From Betaproteobacteria bacterium (lineage in GTDB: Bacteria > Pseudomonadota > Gammaproteobacteria > Burkholderiales > SG8-41), in the NCBI GenBank assembly GCA_021732805.1, contig JAKFUJ010000386.1:1-8546 (forward strand): a stretch of DNA of 8,546 bases, given 5' to 3'. Shown one piece after another: positions 1 to 5,840 of the stretch. Position numbers and translations under genes: made by a program. A model generated the notes under the pieces. It saw only the letters and a program-made list of their open reading frames with translations. It made no database searches and was not told where the DNA came from. Each line of letters starts with the position of its first letter. The first letter of the stretch is position 1.

Positions 1-15
1 GCAGCAGGTTGGGGC

Positions 16-38
16 CTGCCGCCAATACGGCAGTTTTT
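16..38 (+). terminator. Rho-independent terminator-like hairpin with T-tract
   Basis: A perfect 6-bp inverted repeat (CTGCCG at 16-21, CGGCAG at 28-33) encloses a 6-base loop and is followed directly by five T residues (34-38) on the plus strand. This polarity suits a gene entering from the left of the window. The T-tract overlaps the TAA stop (37-39) of the minus-strand binding-protein gene, so the stem also lies immediately downstream of that gene. Read leftwards it has no U-tract, so it would be a weaker terminator in that direction. The stem is short, so confidence is moderate. Confidence 0.5.
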
Positions 39-999
39 ACTGCGGCTCGATACCTGCGGCTTTGGCAATGTCGGCGAAACGTTTGACGTCGGCGCGGAAC
101 TGTTTGGCCCAGACTTCAGGCGGATCGCCGTTGGGCTCGTAACCATTGTCGACGAAATTGGCGTTGACCTTCGGTTCCTGCAATGCCTTATGAATGGCCT
201 GCTGCAGTTTCCTGGCGATGGGCATCGGCAATTTTGCAGGGCCGAACACGCCATGCCATCCTGCATCGGACACATAACCTTTGACCGTTTCGCCGACGGT
301 GGGAATATCCGGCAGCGAGGACAGGCGTTTGGCGCCGGTGAAGGCGATGGCGCGCACGCGACCGGCTTTATGGTGTGGCACGCCGACCGAGCCCGCGGGG
401 AAATGCACCTGCACCTCACCGCTGATGCAGGCAGCGACGGCCGGACCACCGCCCTTGTACGGCACATGCAGCATTTTGACTTTGGCCATGTTGGCGAGCA
501 GTGCTCCTGCCAGGTGCTGGCCGTTGCCGACGCCGGCGGTGCTGTAGCGGACCTGCTCTTTTTTGGCGAGGGCGATCATGTCGGCCACGGATTTGACCGG
601 TACTTTTGGGTTCACGACTACCAGATAGCCGAGGCCGGTTGCGACATTGGTGATCGGCGTGAAGTCGCGGATCACGTCAAACGGCATTTTTTTGACGATG
701 GCCGGATTGACGGCGAAGCCGAACGAGGTGTTCATGATGGTGTAGCCGTCGGGCGTGGCGTTTTTGAGCACGTCGGAGCCGATGATGCTGTTGGCGCCGC
801 CGCGGTTGTCGATGACAAAGTTGGTGCCGATTTCTGTTTCGACCTGGCGGAACAACATGCGTGAAAACACATCGACGTTGCCGCCGGCTGGGAAAGGTAC
901 GATCAGCCGGATGGGGCGGCTTGGATATTGCTGGGCGATGGCGTGGCCGGCGAGCGCAAGCGCGAGCACGCCGAGCAGTGCGGAAATACTGCGATGCAT
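37..999 (-). CDS. Tripartite tricarboxylate transporter substrate-binding protein (Bug family)
   Basis: This encodes a periplasmic solute-binding protein of the Bug/TctC family (320 aa, a normal family length), which captures small carboxylated solutes. The chosen ATG (997-999) has a strong GGAGGAGA ribosome-binding site 4 bases upstream and begins a clean signal peptide. That peptide has a His-Arg N-terminus, a Leu/Ala core at about residues 8-18 and probable cleavage after AIA at residue 22. An upstream in-frame ATG at 1060-1062 would add 21 residues that spoil the signal peptide. Family hallmarks are YPSRPIRLIVPFPAGG at about 25-40, the IDNRGGA ligand-loop motif at about 63-69, TPDGYT at about 82-87, VPYKGGGPA at about 179-187, and a C-terminus ending in AAGIEPQ. 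No TctA/TctB permease genes adjoin it, so it is a solo binding protein, as is typical of Burkholderiales. It is transcribed divergently from the dehydrogenase operon. The ligand cannot be predicted; confidence in the family is high. Confidence 0.93.
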   Translation of the reverse strand: MHRSISALLGVLALALAGHAIAQQYPSRPIRLIVPFPAGGNVDVFSRMLFRQVETEIGTNFVIDNRGGANSIIGSDVLKNATPDGYTIMNTSFGFAVNPAIVKKMPFDVIRDFTPITNVATGLGYLVVVNPKVPVKSVADMIALAKKEQVRYSTAGVGNGQHLAGALLANMAKVKMLHVPYKGGGPAVAACISGEVQVHFPAGSVGVPHHKAGRVRAIAFTGAKRLSSLPDIPTVGETVKGYVSDAGWHGVFGPAKLPMPIARKLQQAIHKALQEPKVNANFVDNGYEPNGDPPEVWAKQFRADVKRFADIAKAAGIEPQ

Positions 1000-1003
1000 G
1001 ATT

Positions 1004-1011
1004 TCTCCTCC
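1004..1011 (-). promoter_or_regulatory. Ribosome-binding site deciding the start of the first Bug gene
   Basis: On the minus strand the sequence GGAGGAGA lies 4 bases before the ATG at 997-999, close to a perfect Shine-Dalgarno. It supports this start over the in-frame ATG 63 bases further upstream. Confidence 0.8.
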
Positions 1012-1176
1012 AATGATTGGGACCATGGATGCCGGGCGCGCGGTTTTTTTTATGCACATCACCGACAGTTCTATTTTAGAGGCAACGCCCGGGTGCGGGG
1101 AATAAGATTTCGTGCAGGTCGTGCAATGCCGGAATCGGTTAATCTGGGCGCTGCAAAATCATATCTGTAGCAGAAC
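1012..1176. promoter_or_regulatory. Divergent intergenic region, presumed to carry two promoters
   Basis: This noncoding gap separates the minus-strand Bug gene from the plus-strand dehydrogenase operon, so promoters for both should lie here. No convincing -35/-10 pair was found on either strand. The best plus-strand candidate is TTAATC (1139-1144), 17 bases, then TATCTG (1162-1167), which is weak. Visible structure includes an 8-base T run at about 1043-1050 and a 7-bp direct repeat TCGTGCA at 1110-1116 and 1119-1125 (9-base period). The repeat could be a regulator site, but that is speculative. Confidence 0.35.
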
Positions 1177-1181
1177 AGGAG
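1177..1181 (+). promoter_or_regulatory. Ribosome-binding site supporting a TTG start
   Basis: AGGAG lies 6 bases before the TTG at 1188-1190. It is the main evidence that the dehydrogenase starts at this non-ATG codon. Confidence 0.7.
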
Positions 1182-1187
1182 CTGATC

Positions 1188-2168
1188 TTGAGCAAACCCG
1201 TTGTGCTGGTCACCGCAGCCACCGTATCCGAATTGGCGCAGGGACTGCTGCGCGCAGGTGGCGCTGATGTCGCATTCATGCCGGGTCACATCGACGAGGA
1301 AGCGTTGATTGCGGCACTGTCGGCGCGGGAAGTGTCGGCGGTTCTGTTGCGCGGTTCGCCGCCACTGACTGAACGTGTTTTTGCCGCTGCACGCGGCCTG
1401 AAAATCGTCGCCAAGCATGGCGCCGGCGTGGATTCAGTGGATATCGCCGGCGCCACCCGTCATGGCATCGCGGTGATGGTGGCCGGCGGCGCCAATGCCG
1501 ATGCTGTGGCTGAACACTCGCTGGCGCTGATGCTGAGCCTGGCACGCGGACTGTCACAATTTGACCGCCAGACGCGCAGCGGCGCCTGGCGCGACCTGAA
1601 TCAGTTCACGCGCGATTTCCGCACGCTGACGGTCGGCATCGTCGGCTACGGCCAGATCGGGGAGCGTACGGCGCGACTGGTGCAGGCTTGCGGCGCCCGT
1701 GTTTTGATCCATACCCGTTCGAAAGTTACGCTGCCTGCCGGCATGGAAATCGAAGCCGATTTCGACCGCTTGCTGACGAGCGTGGATATGCTCAGTCTTC
1801 ATTGTCCGTTGACTGAAAAAACCCGCGGCATGATCGGCGTCGCACAGCTTGCGCGGATGAAGCCCGGTGCGTTCCTGATCAACACGGCACGCGGTCCGGT
1901 GATCGACGAAGCAGCGCTGGTCGATGCCCTGCGCAGCGGCAGGCTGGCCGGCGCAGGACTGGATACTTTTGCGACGGAGCCGCCGGATGCGGCCAACCCG
2001 CTGTTTGCGCTGCCCAATGTGCTGGTGACCCCGCATATCGCCGCGGCAACCACTGACGCGATGATGCGCATGGGCACCATCGCCGCGAACAACATCATCA
2101 GCTACTTGCGAGGAGAGATTTACGACCCGCGTAATTTTCTGAATCCCGACGTATTCAAGGCGACTTAA
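1188..2168 (+). CDS. D-isomer-specific 2-hydroxyacid dehydrogenase (phosphoglycerate dehydrogenase-like)
   Basis: This encodes a cytoplasmic NAD(P)-dependent enzyme of 326 aa interconverting a 2-hydroxy acid and a 2-keto acid. The start is TTG (1188-1190), supported by AGGAG 6 bases upstream and by the first beta strand (PVVLVTA) of the substrate-binding domain beginning at once. The first available ATG would remove about 30 residues of that domain. Visible motifs are KHGAGVDSVD at 76-85, the Rossmann signature G-Y-G-Q-I-G at 153-158, and the catalytic triad Arg235 (NTARGPVID), Glu264 (TEPP) and His283 (TPHIAAAT). The residues after the second Rossmann strand read IHTRSK (174-179), where NAD-specific relatives normally have an acidic residue. 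This points to possible NADP(H) use, as in glyoxylate/hydroxypyruvate reductases. No C-terminal ACT domain is present, so a role as serine-pathway SerA is unlikely. It heads the plus-strand cluster, 117 bases before the crotonase gene. The exact substrate is unknown. Confidence 0.93.
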   Translation: MSKPVVLVTAATVSELAQGLLRAGGADVAFMPGHIDEEALIAALSAREVSAVLLRGSPPLTERVFAAARGLKIVAKHGAGVDSVDIAGATRHGIAVMVAGGANADAVAEHSLALMLSLARGLSQFDRQTRSGAWRDLNQFTRDFRTLTVGIVGYGQIGERTARLVQACGARVLIHTRSKVTLPAGMEIEADFDRLLTSVDMLSLHCPLTEKTRGMIGVAQLARMKPGAFLINTARGPVIDEAALVDALRSGRLAGAGLDTFATEPPDAANPLFALPNVLVTPHIAAATTDAMMRMGTIAANNIISYLRGEIYDPRNFLNPDVFKAT

Positions 2169-2285
2169 CGCAACGCATTGTGGTCGGTCGGTGGAACAGG
2201 CCCGGCCGGTATGTTCAACTATGTAACGCAGACATCAGCGCAGCCGCAATCCGCTGTTTGCGCATATTCATCCGGGAAAACAAAC

Positions 2286-3074
2286 ATGACGACAGACAAA
2301 ATACTTGCCAGCCGGGAAGGCCCGATTGGTTTCCTGATTTTCAACAACCCCGAGCGTCGCAACGCAGTGTCGCTGGAAATGTGGCAGCGCGCCGGCGAAG
2401 TGCTCACGGAGTTTGCGCAGGATGACGGTGTGCGGGTGATTGTGCTCGCCGGGGCGGGCGATAAATCATTTGTATCCGGCGCCGATATTTCCAAATTCGA
2501 GGACGAGCGGGCGAATGCGGATGCCCAGGAGAAATATACAAAAACATCGTCTGGCATGCGCAAAATCCTGCGCGAACTTGGCAAACCAACCATCGCCATG
2601 ATTCGCGGTTATTGCATCGGCGGCGGCATGTCGCTGGCGCTGAGCTGCGACATGCGCATCTGTTCAGACGATGCACAGTTCGGTATTCCGGCAGCGCGCC
2701 TCGGCATCGGTTATGGCATTGAGGGGTTGGGCCGGCTGGTTGAACTGGTCGGGCCTTCCGCCGCCAAGGAATTCATTTACACAGCGCGCCGCTACAAGGC
2801 TGAAGAGGCATTACGCATGGGCATCGTCAATCAGGTATTTCCCGTGCAGGAACTGGATAAGGCCGTTCGTGAAATGGCCAACGGCATTGCGGTCAATGCG
2901 CCGCTGTCGATCCTGACTGCAAAACGGGTTGTTGATGAGCTGATGAAAGACCCGGCCAAACGCAATGTCGCACTGTGCGAGCAATTGGTGAAAGACTGCG
3001 GCGCGAGTGAGGATTTTGTTGAGGGGCGCCGCGCGTTCATGGAAAAACGCAAACCGGTGTTCAAAGGACGCTGA
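2286..3074 (+). CDS. Enoyl-CoA hydratase/isomerase (crotonase) family protein with atypical active site
   Basis: This encodes a crotonase-fold protein of 262 aa that should bind an acyl-CoA thioester. The ATG at 2286 was chosen because GGGA sits 8 bases upstream and the family's first strand starts shortly after. The frame is open back to a TTG at 2178, but those 36 residues look noncoding. Family motifs are NNPERRNAVS at 20-29, the oxyanion-hole segment SGADIS at 64-69, the CoA/oxyanion loop IGGGMSLA at 111-118, and FGIPAARLGIGYG at 132-144. The C-terminus FMEKRKPVFKGR is also typical. The two glutamates that catalyse hydration in rat mitochondrial hydratase (Glu144 and Glu164) align with Ser116 and Ala136, so ordinary hydratase activity is doubtful. 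Tyr143 occupies the position of the tyrosine in methylmalonyl-CoA decarboxylase YgfG (alignment from memory), although the YgfG histidine is Ala66 here. A decarboxylase, isomerase, hydrolase or ring-cleavage role is possible. It is very probably co-transcribed with the cyclase gene 24 bases downstream. Confidence 0.9.
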   Translation: MTTDKILASREGPIGFLIFNNPERRNAVSLEMWQRAGEVLTEFAQDDGVRVIVLAGAGDKSFVSGADISKFEDERANADAQEKYTKTSSGMRKILRELGKPTIAMIRGYCIGGGMSLALSCDMRICSDDAQFGIPAARLGIGYGIEGLGRLVELVGPSAAKEFIYTARRYKAEEALRMGIVNQVFPVQELDKAVREMANGIAVNAPLSILTAKRVVDELMKDPAKRNVALCEQLVKDCGASEDFVEGRRAFMEKRKPVFKGR

Positions 3075-3083
3075 TATTGCTTT

Positions 3084-3090
3084 GAGGGGA
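3084..3090 (+). promoter_or_regulatory. Ribosome-binding site of the cyclase-family gene
   Basis: GAGGGGA lies 8 bases before the ATG at 3099, within the 24-base gap after the crotonase stop. It supports this start and independent ribosome loading inside the operon. Confidence 0.6.
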
Positions 3091-3098
3091 TTACGGAC

Positions 3099-4118
3099 AT
3101 GGCCAAACGCTGGAAAAACCGTCCTGAAGGGTCTAACTGGGGTGAATTTGGTGAAGATGATCAGCAAGGCCGGTTAAACCTGCTGACATCGCAACGGCGG
3201 CTGGCCGCGCTGAAGGAAGTGCAGGCCGGTCTGGTGTTCTGCCTGTCGCATCCGCTTGATAAACCCGGCGGCAGTGTGCTCAATCCGTTTCGCAAGCCGC
3301 CGGAATTTCACCCGGTGATCCGTGAGGGTAAGCTCTATTTCAATCTCGACATGAGCGAAACCAACCCGCGCTTCACCGACGTCGGGTCGGATGAAGCGAT
3401 TTTCCTGTATTCACAATATTCGACGCATTGGGACGGCTTTGCGCACAAGGGCGCGCGTTTTGATGCGGATGGCGACGGCGTTGCCGAGAAGGTGTCTTAC
3501 AACGGTTTCAGTCTGGTCGACGCCGAGGGACGCGGACTGCACGGTGATACCGGCGCGATGGCGCTGTCGGTGGCGGCGATGGCCGAAACCGGCGTGCAGG
3601 GACGCGCGGTGCTGATCGATCTGCGGCATCATTTTGGCGATGCCCGCAGCGAAATCACCTGCGAAATGCTGGAAAAAGTGATGAAAGACGATGCGATCAC
3701 CGTCGAACAGGGTGACATCCTGTGTCTGCATACCGGGTTGGGACAATTGATCCGCGACGCCAACGGCAAGCTCGACAATGACATAAAGACCCGGTGCGCA
3801 GTACTGGACGGCCATGACAAACGCTTGCTCGAATGGATTGCCGATACCGGCGTGGCAGCGATTGCCGCGGACAATCTCGCCGTTGAACGCTCCGGCACGC
3901 TGGGCATTGATCCGCGCATGCCGCATCGCGGGCCGCAATTGCCGCTGCATGAGCATTGCCTGGTCAAGCTGGGCATCCATCTCGGCGAGTTGCGGTATTT
4001 CACCGAACTCGCCGCATGGCTGCGCAAGAACAAACGCAGCCGTTTCCTGCTGACGGCGCCGCCCCTGCGCATGCCGGGAGCAGCAGGCTCGCCGGTAACA
4101 CCGGTCGCCACCGTTTAA
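3099..4118 (+). CDS. Cyclase family protein (kynurenine formamidase/isatin hydrolase-like metal-dependent hydrolase)
   Basis: This encodes a 339-aa member of the PF04199 cyclase superfamily. These are metal-dependent hydrolases acting on amides, cyclic amides or lactones (kynurenine formamidase KynB, isatin hydrolase). The metal-binding signature appears as STHWDGFAH, with His110, Asp112 and His116 as likely ligands. The first position of the canonical HxGTHxDxxxH motif is Gln106 rather than His, as I recall for the longer members of the family. Further conserved blocks are VLIDLRHH at 171-178, GDILCLHTG at 205-213, AADNLAVE at 246-253 and PLHEHCLVKLGIHLGE at 272-287, with His274/His276 and Glu287 as candidate active-site residues. 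The protein is about 100 residues longer than KynB and has no signal peptide, so it is cytoplasmic. The C-terminus is low-complexity (GAAGSPVTPVATV). Being the third gene of the plus-strand set suggests hydrolysis of an intermediate in the same route. Family confidence is high; the substrate is unknown. Confidence 0.9.
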   Translation: MAKRWKNRPEGSNWGEFGEDDQQGRLNLLTSQRRLAALKEVQAGLVFCLSHPLDKPGGSVLNPFRKPPEFHPVIREGKLYFNLDMSETNPRFTDVGSDEAIFLYSQYSTHWDGFAHKGARFDADGDGVAEKVSYNGFSLVDAEGRGLHGDTGAMALSVAAMAETGVQGRAVLIDLRHHFGDARSEITCEMLEKVMKDDAITVEQGDILCLHTGLGQLIRDANGKLDNDIKTRCAVLDGHDKRLLEWIADTGVAAIAADNLAVERSGTLGIDPRMPHRGPQLPLHEHCLVKLGIHLGELRYFTELAAWLRKNKRSRFLLTAPPLRMPGAAGSPVTPVATV

Positions 4119-4300
4119 TATCGAAACAGCACTTCCTGCATTTTCTGATGCGGAAAACGTGATCTGTTTCACGGTTCCGTGCACTCTGTCGTCTGATGCC
4201 AACAGATTGCCGGCTGAATCGAACCTTTCTCAATCAGGGCGCTCCAAAGTGGACCTGGTGCGTGGCCGGTCATGATTGACGCACAACGATCAACAAAAAG
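4119..4300 (+). other. Intergenic region between the cyclase gene and the CigR-family gene
   Basis: No gene is visible here. Just after the cyclase stop, TTCCTGCAT and ATGCGGAA (about 4134-4156) can form an 8-bp stem with one bulged base. Next, CGTGA/TCACG (about 4159-4174) and the overlapping CACGG/CCGTG pair could form mutually exclusive short stems. None is followed by a T-tract, so a factor-independent terminator cannot be claimed. A promoter for the next gene is expected here, but no convincing -35/-10 pair was found. Confidence 0.3.
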
Positions 4301-4309
4301 AAGGGAAGG
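4301..4309 (+). promoter_or_regulatory. Ribosome-binding site of the CigR-family gene
   Basis: The purine-rich AAGGGAAGG lies 5 bases before the ATG at 4315. It favours this start over the in-frame TTG at 4276, which has no comparable site and would put a charged stretch before the signal peptide. Confidence 0.6.
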
Positions 4310-4314
4310 CCAAA

Positions 4315-4773
4315 ATGAAAAGCATAAAATTTATTTCAGTCGGAACCATGGTCTCGCTGGCATTCGCCGGCGCAGTGAATTTGACACCGGCATATGCTGA
4401 CAAGCCGGAGTGGGCCGGCAAAGGCAAATCAAAACAAGGCAGTGACAGCCGGAGTGGCGGCAAACATTTCTCTGATAACCAGAAGGGCGCGGTGCGCGAG
4501 TACTACACCCGGGAATTTCGTGGAGGCCGTTGCCCGCCGGGGCTGGCCAAGAAAAACAATGGATGCATGCCGCCGGGGCAGGCCAAGAAATGGCAGGTCG
4601 GCCGGCCGTTGCCGCGCGATGTAATTTTTTATGATCTGCCGCCCAAGCTGGTTATTGATCTGGGTGCACCGCCTGCCGGCCACAAATATGTGCGCGTTGC
4701 GGCAGACATCCTGTTGATTGCCGTCGGCACATCCATGGTGATTGACGCTATTGATGACCTGAGCCGGCTGTGA
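4315..4773 (+). CDS. CigR-family (RcnB-like) exported protein
   Basis: This encodes a small exported protein of 152 aa. Residues 1-28 form a signal peptide (Lys residues, a hydrophobic stretch, then probable cleavage after AYA and before DKPEW). Next comes a Lys/Gly/Ser-rich hydrophilic linker (about 29-55). A short duplicated Cys-Pro-Pro-Gly unit follows, CPPGLAKK at 73-80 and CMPPGQAKKW at 84-93. The two cysteines (73 and 84) could form a disulfide after export. The segment LPRDVIFYDLPP (99-110) and a C-terminal hydrophobic stretch DILLIAVGTSMVIDAI (131-146) complete the pattern I recognise from proteins named anti-virulence regulator CigR. In Salmonella, CigR is an inner-membrane protein acting through MgtC. 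The C-terminal stretch may anchor the protein or pack against the membrane. It has its own ribosome-binding site, lies about 200 bases after the cyclase gene, and has a hairpin after its stop. It is therefore probably a single-gene unit unrelated to the catabolic genes. Its function outside Salmonella is not established. Confidence 0.85.
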   Translation: MKSIKFISVGTMVSLAFAGAVNLTPAYADKPEWAGKGKSKQGSDSRSGGKHFSDNQKGAVREYYTREFRGGRCPPGLAKKNNGCMPPGQAKKWQVGRPLPRDVIFYDLPPKLVIDLGAPPAGHKYVRVAADILLIAVGTSMVIDAIDDLSRL

Positions 4774-4797
4774 GGCTCCGATAGCAGCGGTCAGCGT

Positions 4798-4838
4798 GCC
4801 AGCCATCCGCCGGCCATTGTGCCCGGCGGATGGCTGGC
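4798..4838. terminator. Perfect 16-bp hairpin between convergent genes (probable bidirectional terminator)
   Basis: GCCAGCCATCCGCCGG at 4798-4813 is exactly reverse-complementary to 4823-4838, with a 9-base loop. It starts 24 bases after the plus-strand CigR-family stop and ends 15 bases from the minus-strand Bug stop, the expected place for a shared terminator. Neither side has a T-tract, so any termination is of the U-less type, or the stem may act as a 3'-end stabiliser or transcript barrier. Confidence 0.7.
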
Positions 4839-4853
4839 GTATCGGTGCAACGC

Positions 4854-5840
4854 TTACTGAGGTTTGATACCGGCAATCTGCGCGGCTTTTCTGTAGCGCG
4901 CGATTTCACGCGGCAGCAGTGTCGCGAGTTGTGCTGCCGGCAGCGTCCACGCTTCGGCGCCCTGGCCGTCGAGGAACTTCTTCATGTCGGCACTGGCAAC
5001 GATCTTGTCGATGGCCGTGGTGATGAACGCCAGGCGGTCTGCCGGCAGTCCGGCCGGCGCAAATACACCCCACCACAGTTGATATTCATAGCCGGGCGCT
5101 CCCTGCGAGGCGATAGTCGGCAGGTCGGGGAACATTGGTGATTTTTCGAGGCTGGTGACGCCGAGGATGCGCACACGGTTGCCTTGTGTTATCGGCAGCA
5201 GCGCGGAAGAACTCGAGATCAGGATTTCAATTTCGCCGGAGGCCACCGCAGTCACCGCAAGTGAAATGCCTTTGTAGGGTACGTGGACCATGTTGATGCC
5301 GGCGGCAGCGGCGAACAGTGCGCCGGAGAAGTGGTTGTTACCGCCGGCGCCCGAAGAACCGTAATTGAATTTGCCCGGGTTTTTCTTCGCCAGTGCGATC
5401 AATTCCTTGATGTTCTTCACCGGCACCGAGGGGTGCACGGCGACCAGCATAGGCGCGCGGGCGATGGTGCCGACGGCGATGATCGCGGTTTCCGGATTGA
5501 ATGGCAGTTTGGCGCGGGTTGCTGCGGTTGCCGGATAGGACGAGGTGTGGCCGAGCAGCGTGTGGCCGTCCGGGTCCGCCTTGGTCACCATTTCGGTGCC
5601 GATCATGCCGCTGGCGCCGGGGCGGTTGTCGACGACGATATTTTTGCCCCACGCCGCAGCAAGGCGCTGTGCTATGGCACGGCTCATGGCGTCCGCGGAC
5701 CCGCCGGGGGTGTACGGCACGACCATGGTCAGGTTTTTCGACGGGAACGCGCCTTGTGCTGCGGCATGCGGTGCGGCGAGCAGCGTCATCGCGGTGATGG
5801 CTGCGGTACCGGCTGAGATTGCAATTGAAGATGGTTTCAT
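4854..5840 (-). CDS. Tripartite tricarboxylate transporter substrate-binding protein (Bug family)
   Basis: This encodes a second periplasmic Bug/TctC-type binding protein of 328 aa. The ATG (5838-5840) has GGAGG 6 bases upstream. It starts a signal peptide with Lys2, a hydrophobic Ala/Ile/Leu core and probable cleavage after AAA near residue 28, before QGAFPSK. Hallmarks are LTMVVPYTPGG at about 37-47, VDNRPGASGMIG at about 75-86, DPDGHT at about 94-99, VHVPYKG, WWGVFAPAGLP, and a C-terminus ending in AGIKPQ. It is clearly paralogous to the other Bug protein in the window, but the ligand-loop sequences differ (DNRPGASG versus DNRGGANS), so the ligand may differ too. It is the last gene of the minus-strand operon, after the hydrolase and aldo/keto reductase, and no permease genes accompany it. 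The aldo/keto reductase frame physically overlaps its first 503 bases. Its transport partner and ligand are unknown. Confidence 0.93.
   Translation of the reverse strand: MKPSSIAISAGTAAITAMTLLAAPHAAAQGAFPSKNLTMVVPYTPGGSADAMSRAIAQRLAAAWGKNIVVDNRPGASGMIGTEMVTKADPDGHTLLGHTSSYPATAATRAKLPFNPETAIIAVGTIARAPMLVAVHPSVPVKNIKELIALAKKNPGKFNYGSSGAGGNNHFSGALFAAAAGINMVHVPYKGISLAVTAVASGEIEILISSSSALLPITQGNRVRILGVTSLEKSPMFPDLPTIASQGAPGYEYQLWWGVFAPAGLPADRLAFITTAIDKIVASADMKKFLDGQGAEAWTLPAAQLATLLPREIARYRKAAQIAGIKPQ

Noticed and set aside
190..864. A 224-codon plus-strand open frame opposite the first Bug gene
   Set aside because: The product is His/Asp/Gly-rich with no recognisable motifs, no ribosome-binding site was seen, and it is fully antisense to a clear gene. 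It is a shadow frame of GC-rich coding DNA.
1000..1062. Longer start for the first Bug gene at the ATG 1060-1062
   Set aside because: It would place 21 unlike residues before a normal signal peptide and ignore the near-perfect Shine-Dalgarno directly before the ATG at 997-999.
1139..1167. Candidate sigma-70 promoter TTAATC, 17 bases, TATCTG before the dehydrogenase gene
   Set aside because: The -35 box matches the consensus at only half its positions, and similar matches are expected by chance. It is mentioned in the intergenic entry but not called as a promoter.
2178..2285. Longer start for the crotonase at TTG 2178
   Set aside because: The extra 36 residues have no family resemblance, and the ATG at 2286 has a plausible ribosome-binding site and gives the usual family length.
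3411..4202. A 263-codon minus-strand open frame opposite the cyclase gene
   Set aside because: Composition is Gln/His/Arg-rich with no domain pattern, and the opposite strand encodes a motif-complete cyclase-family protein.
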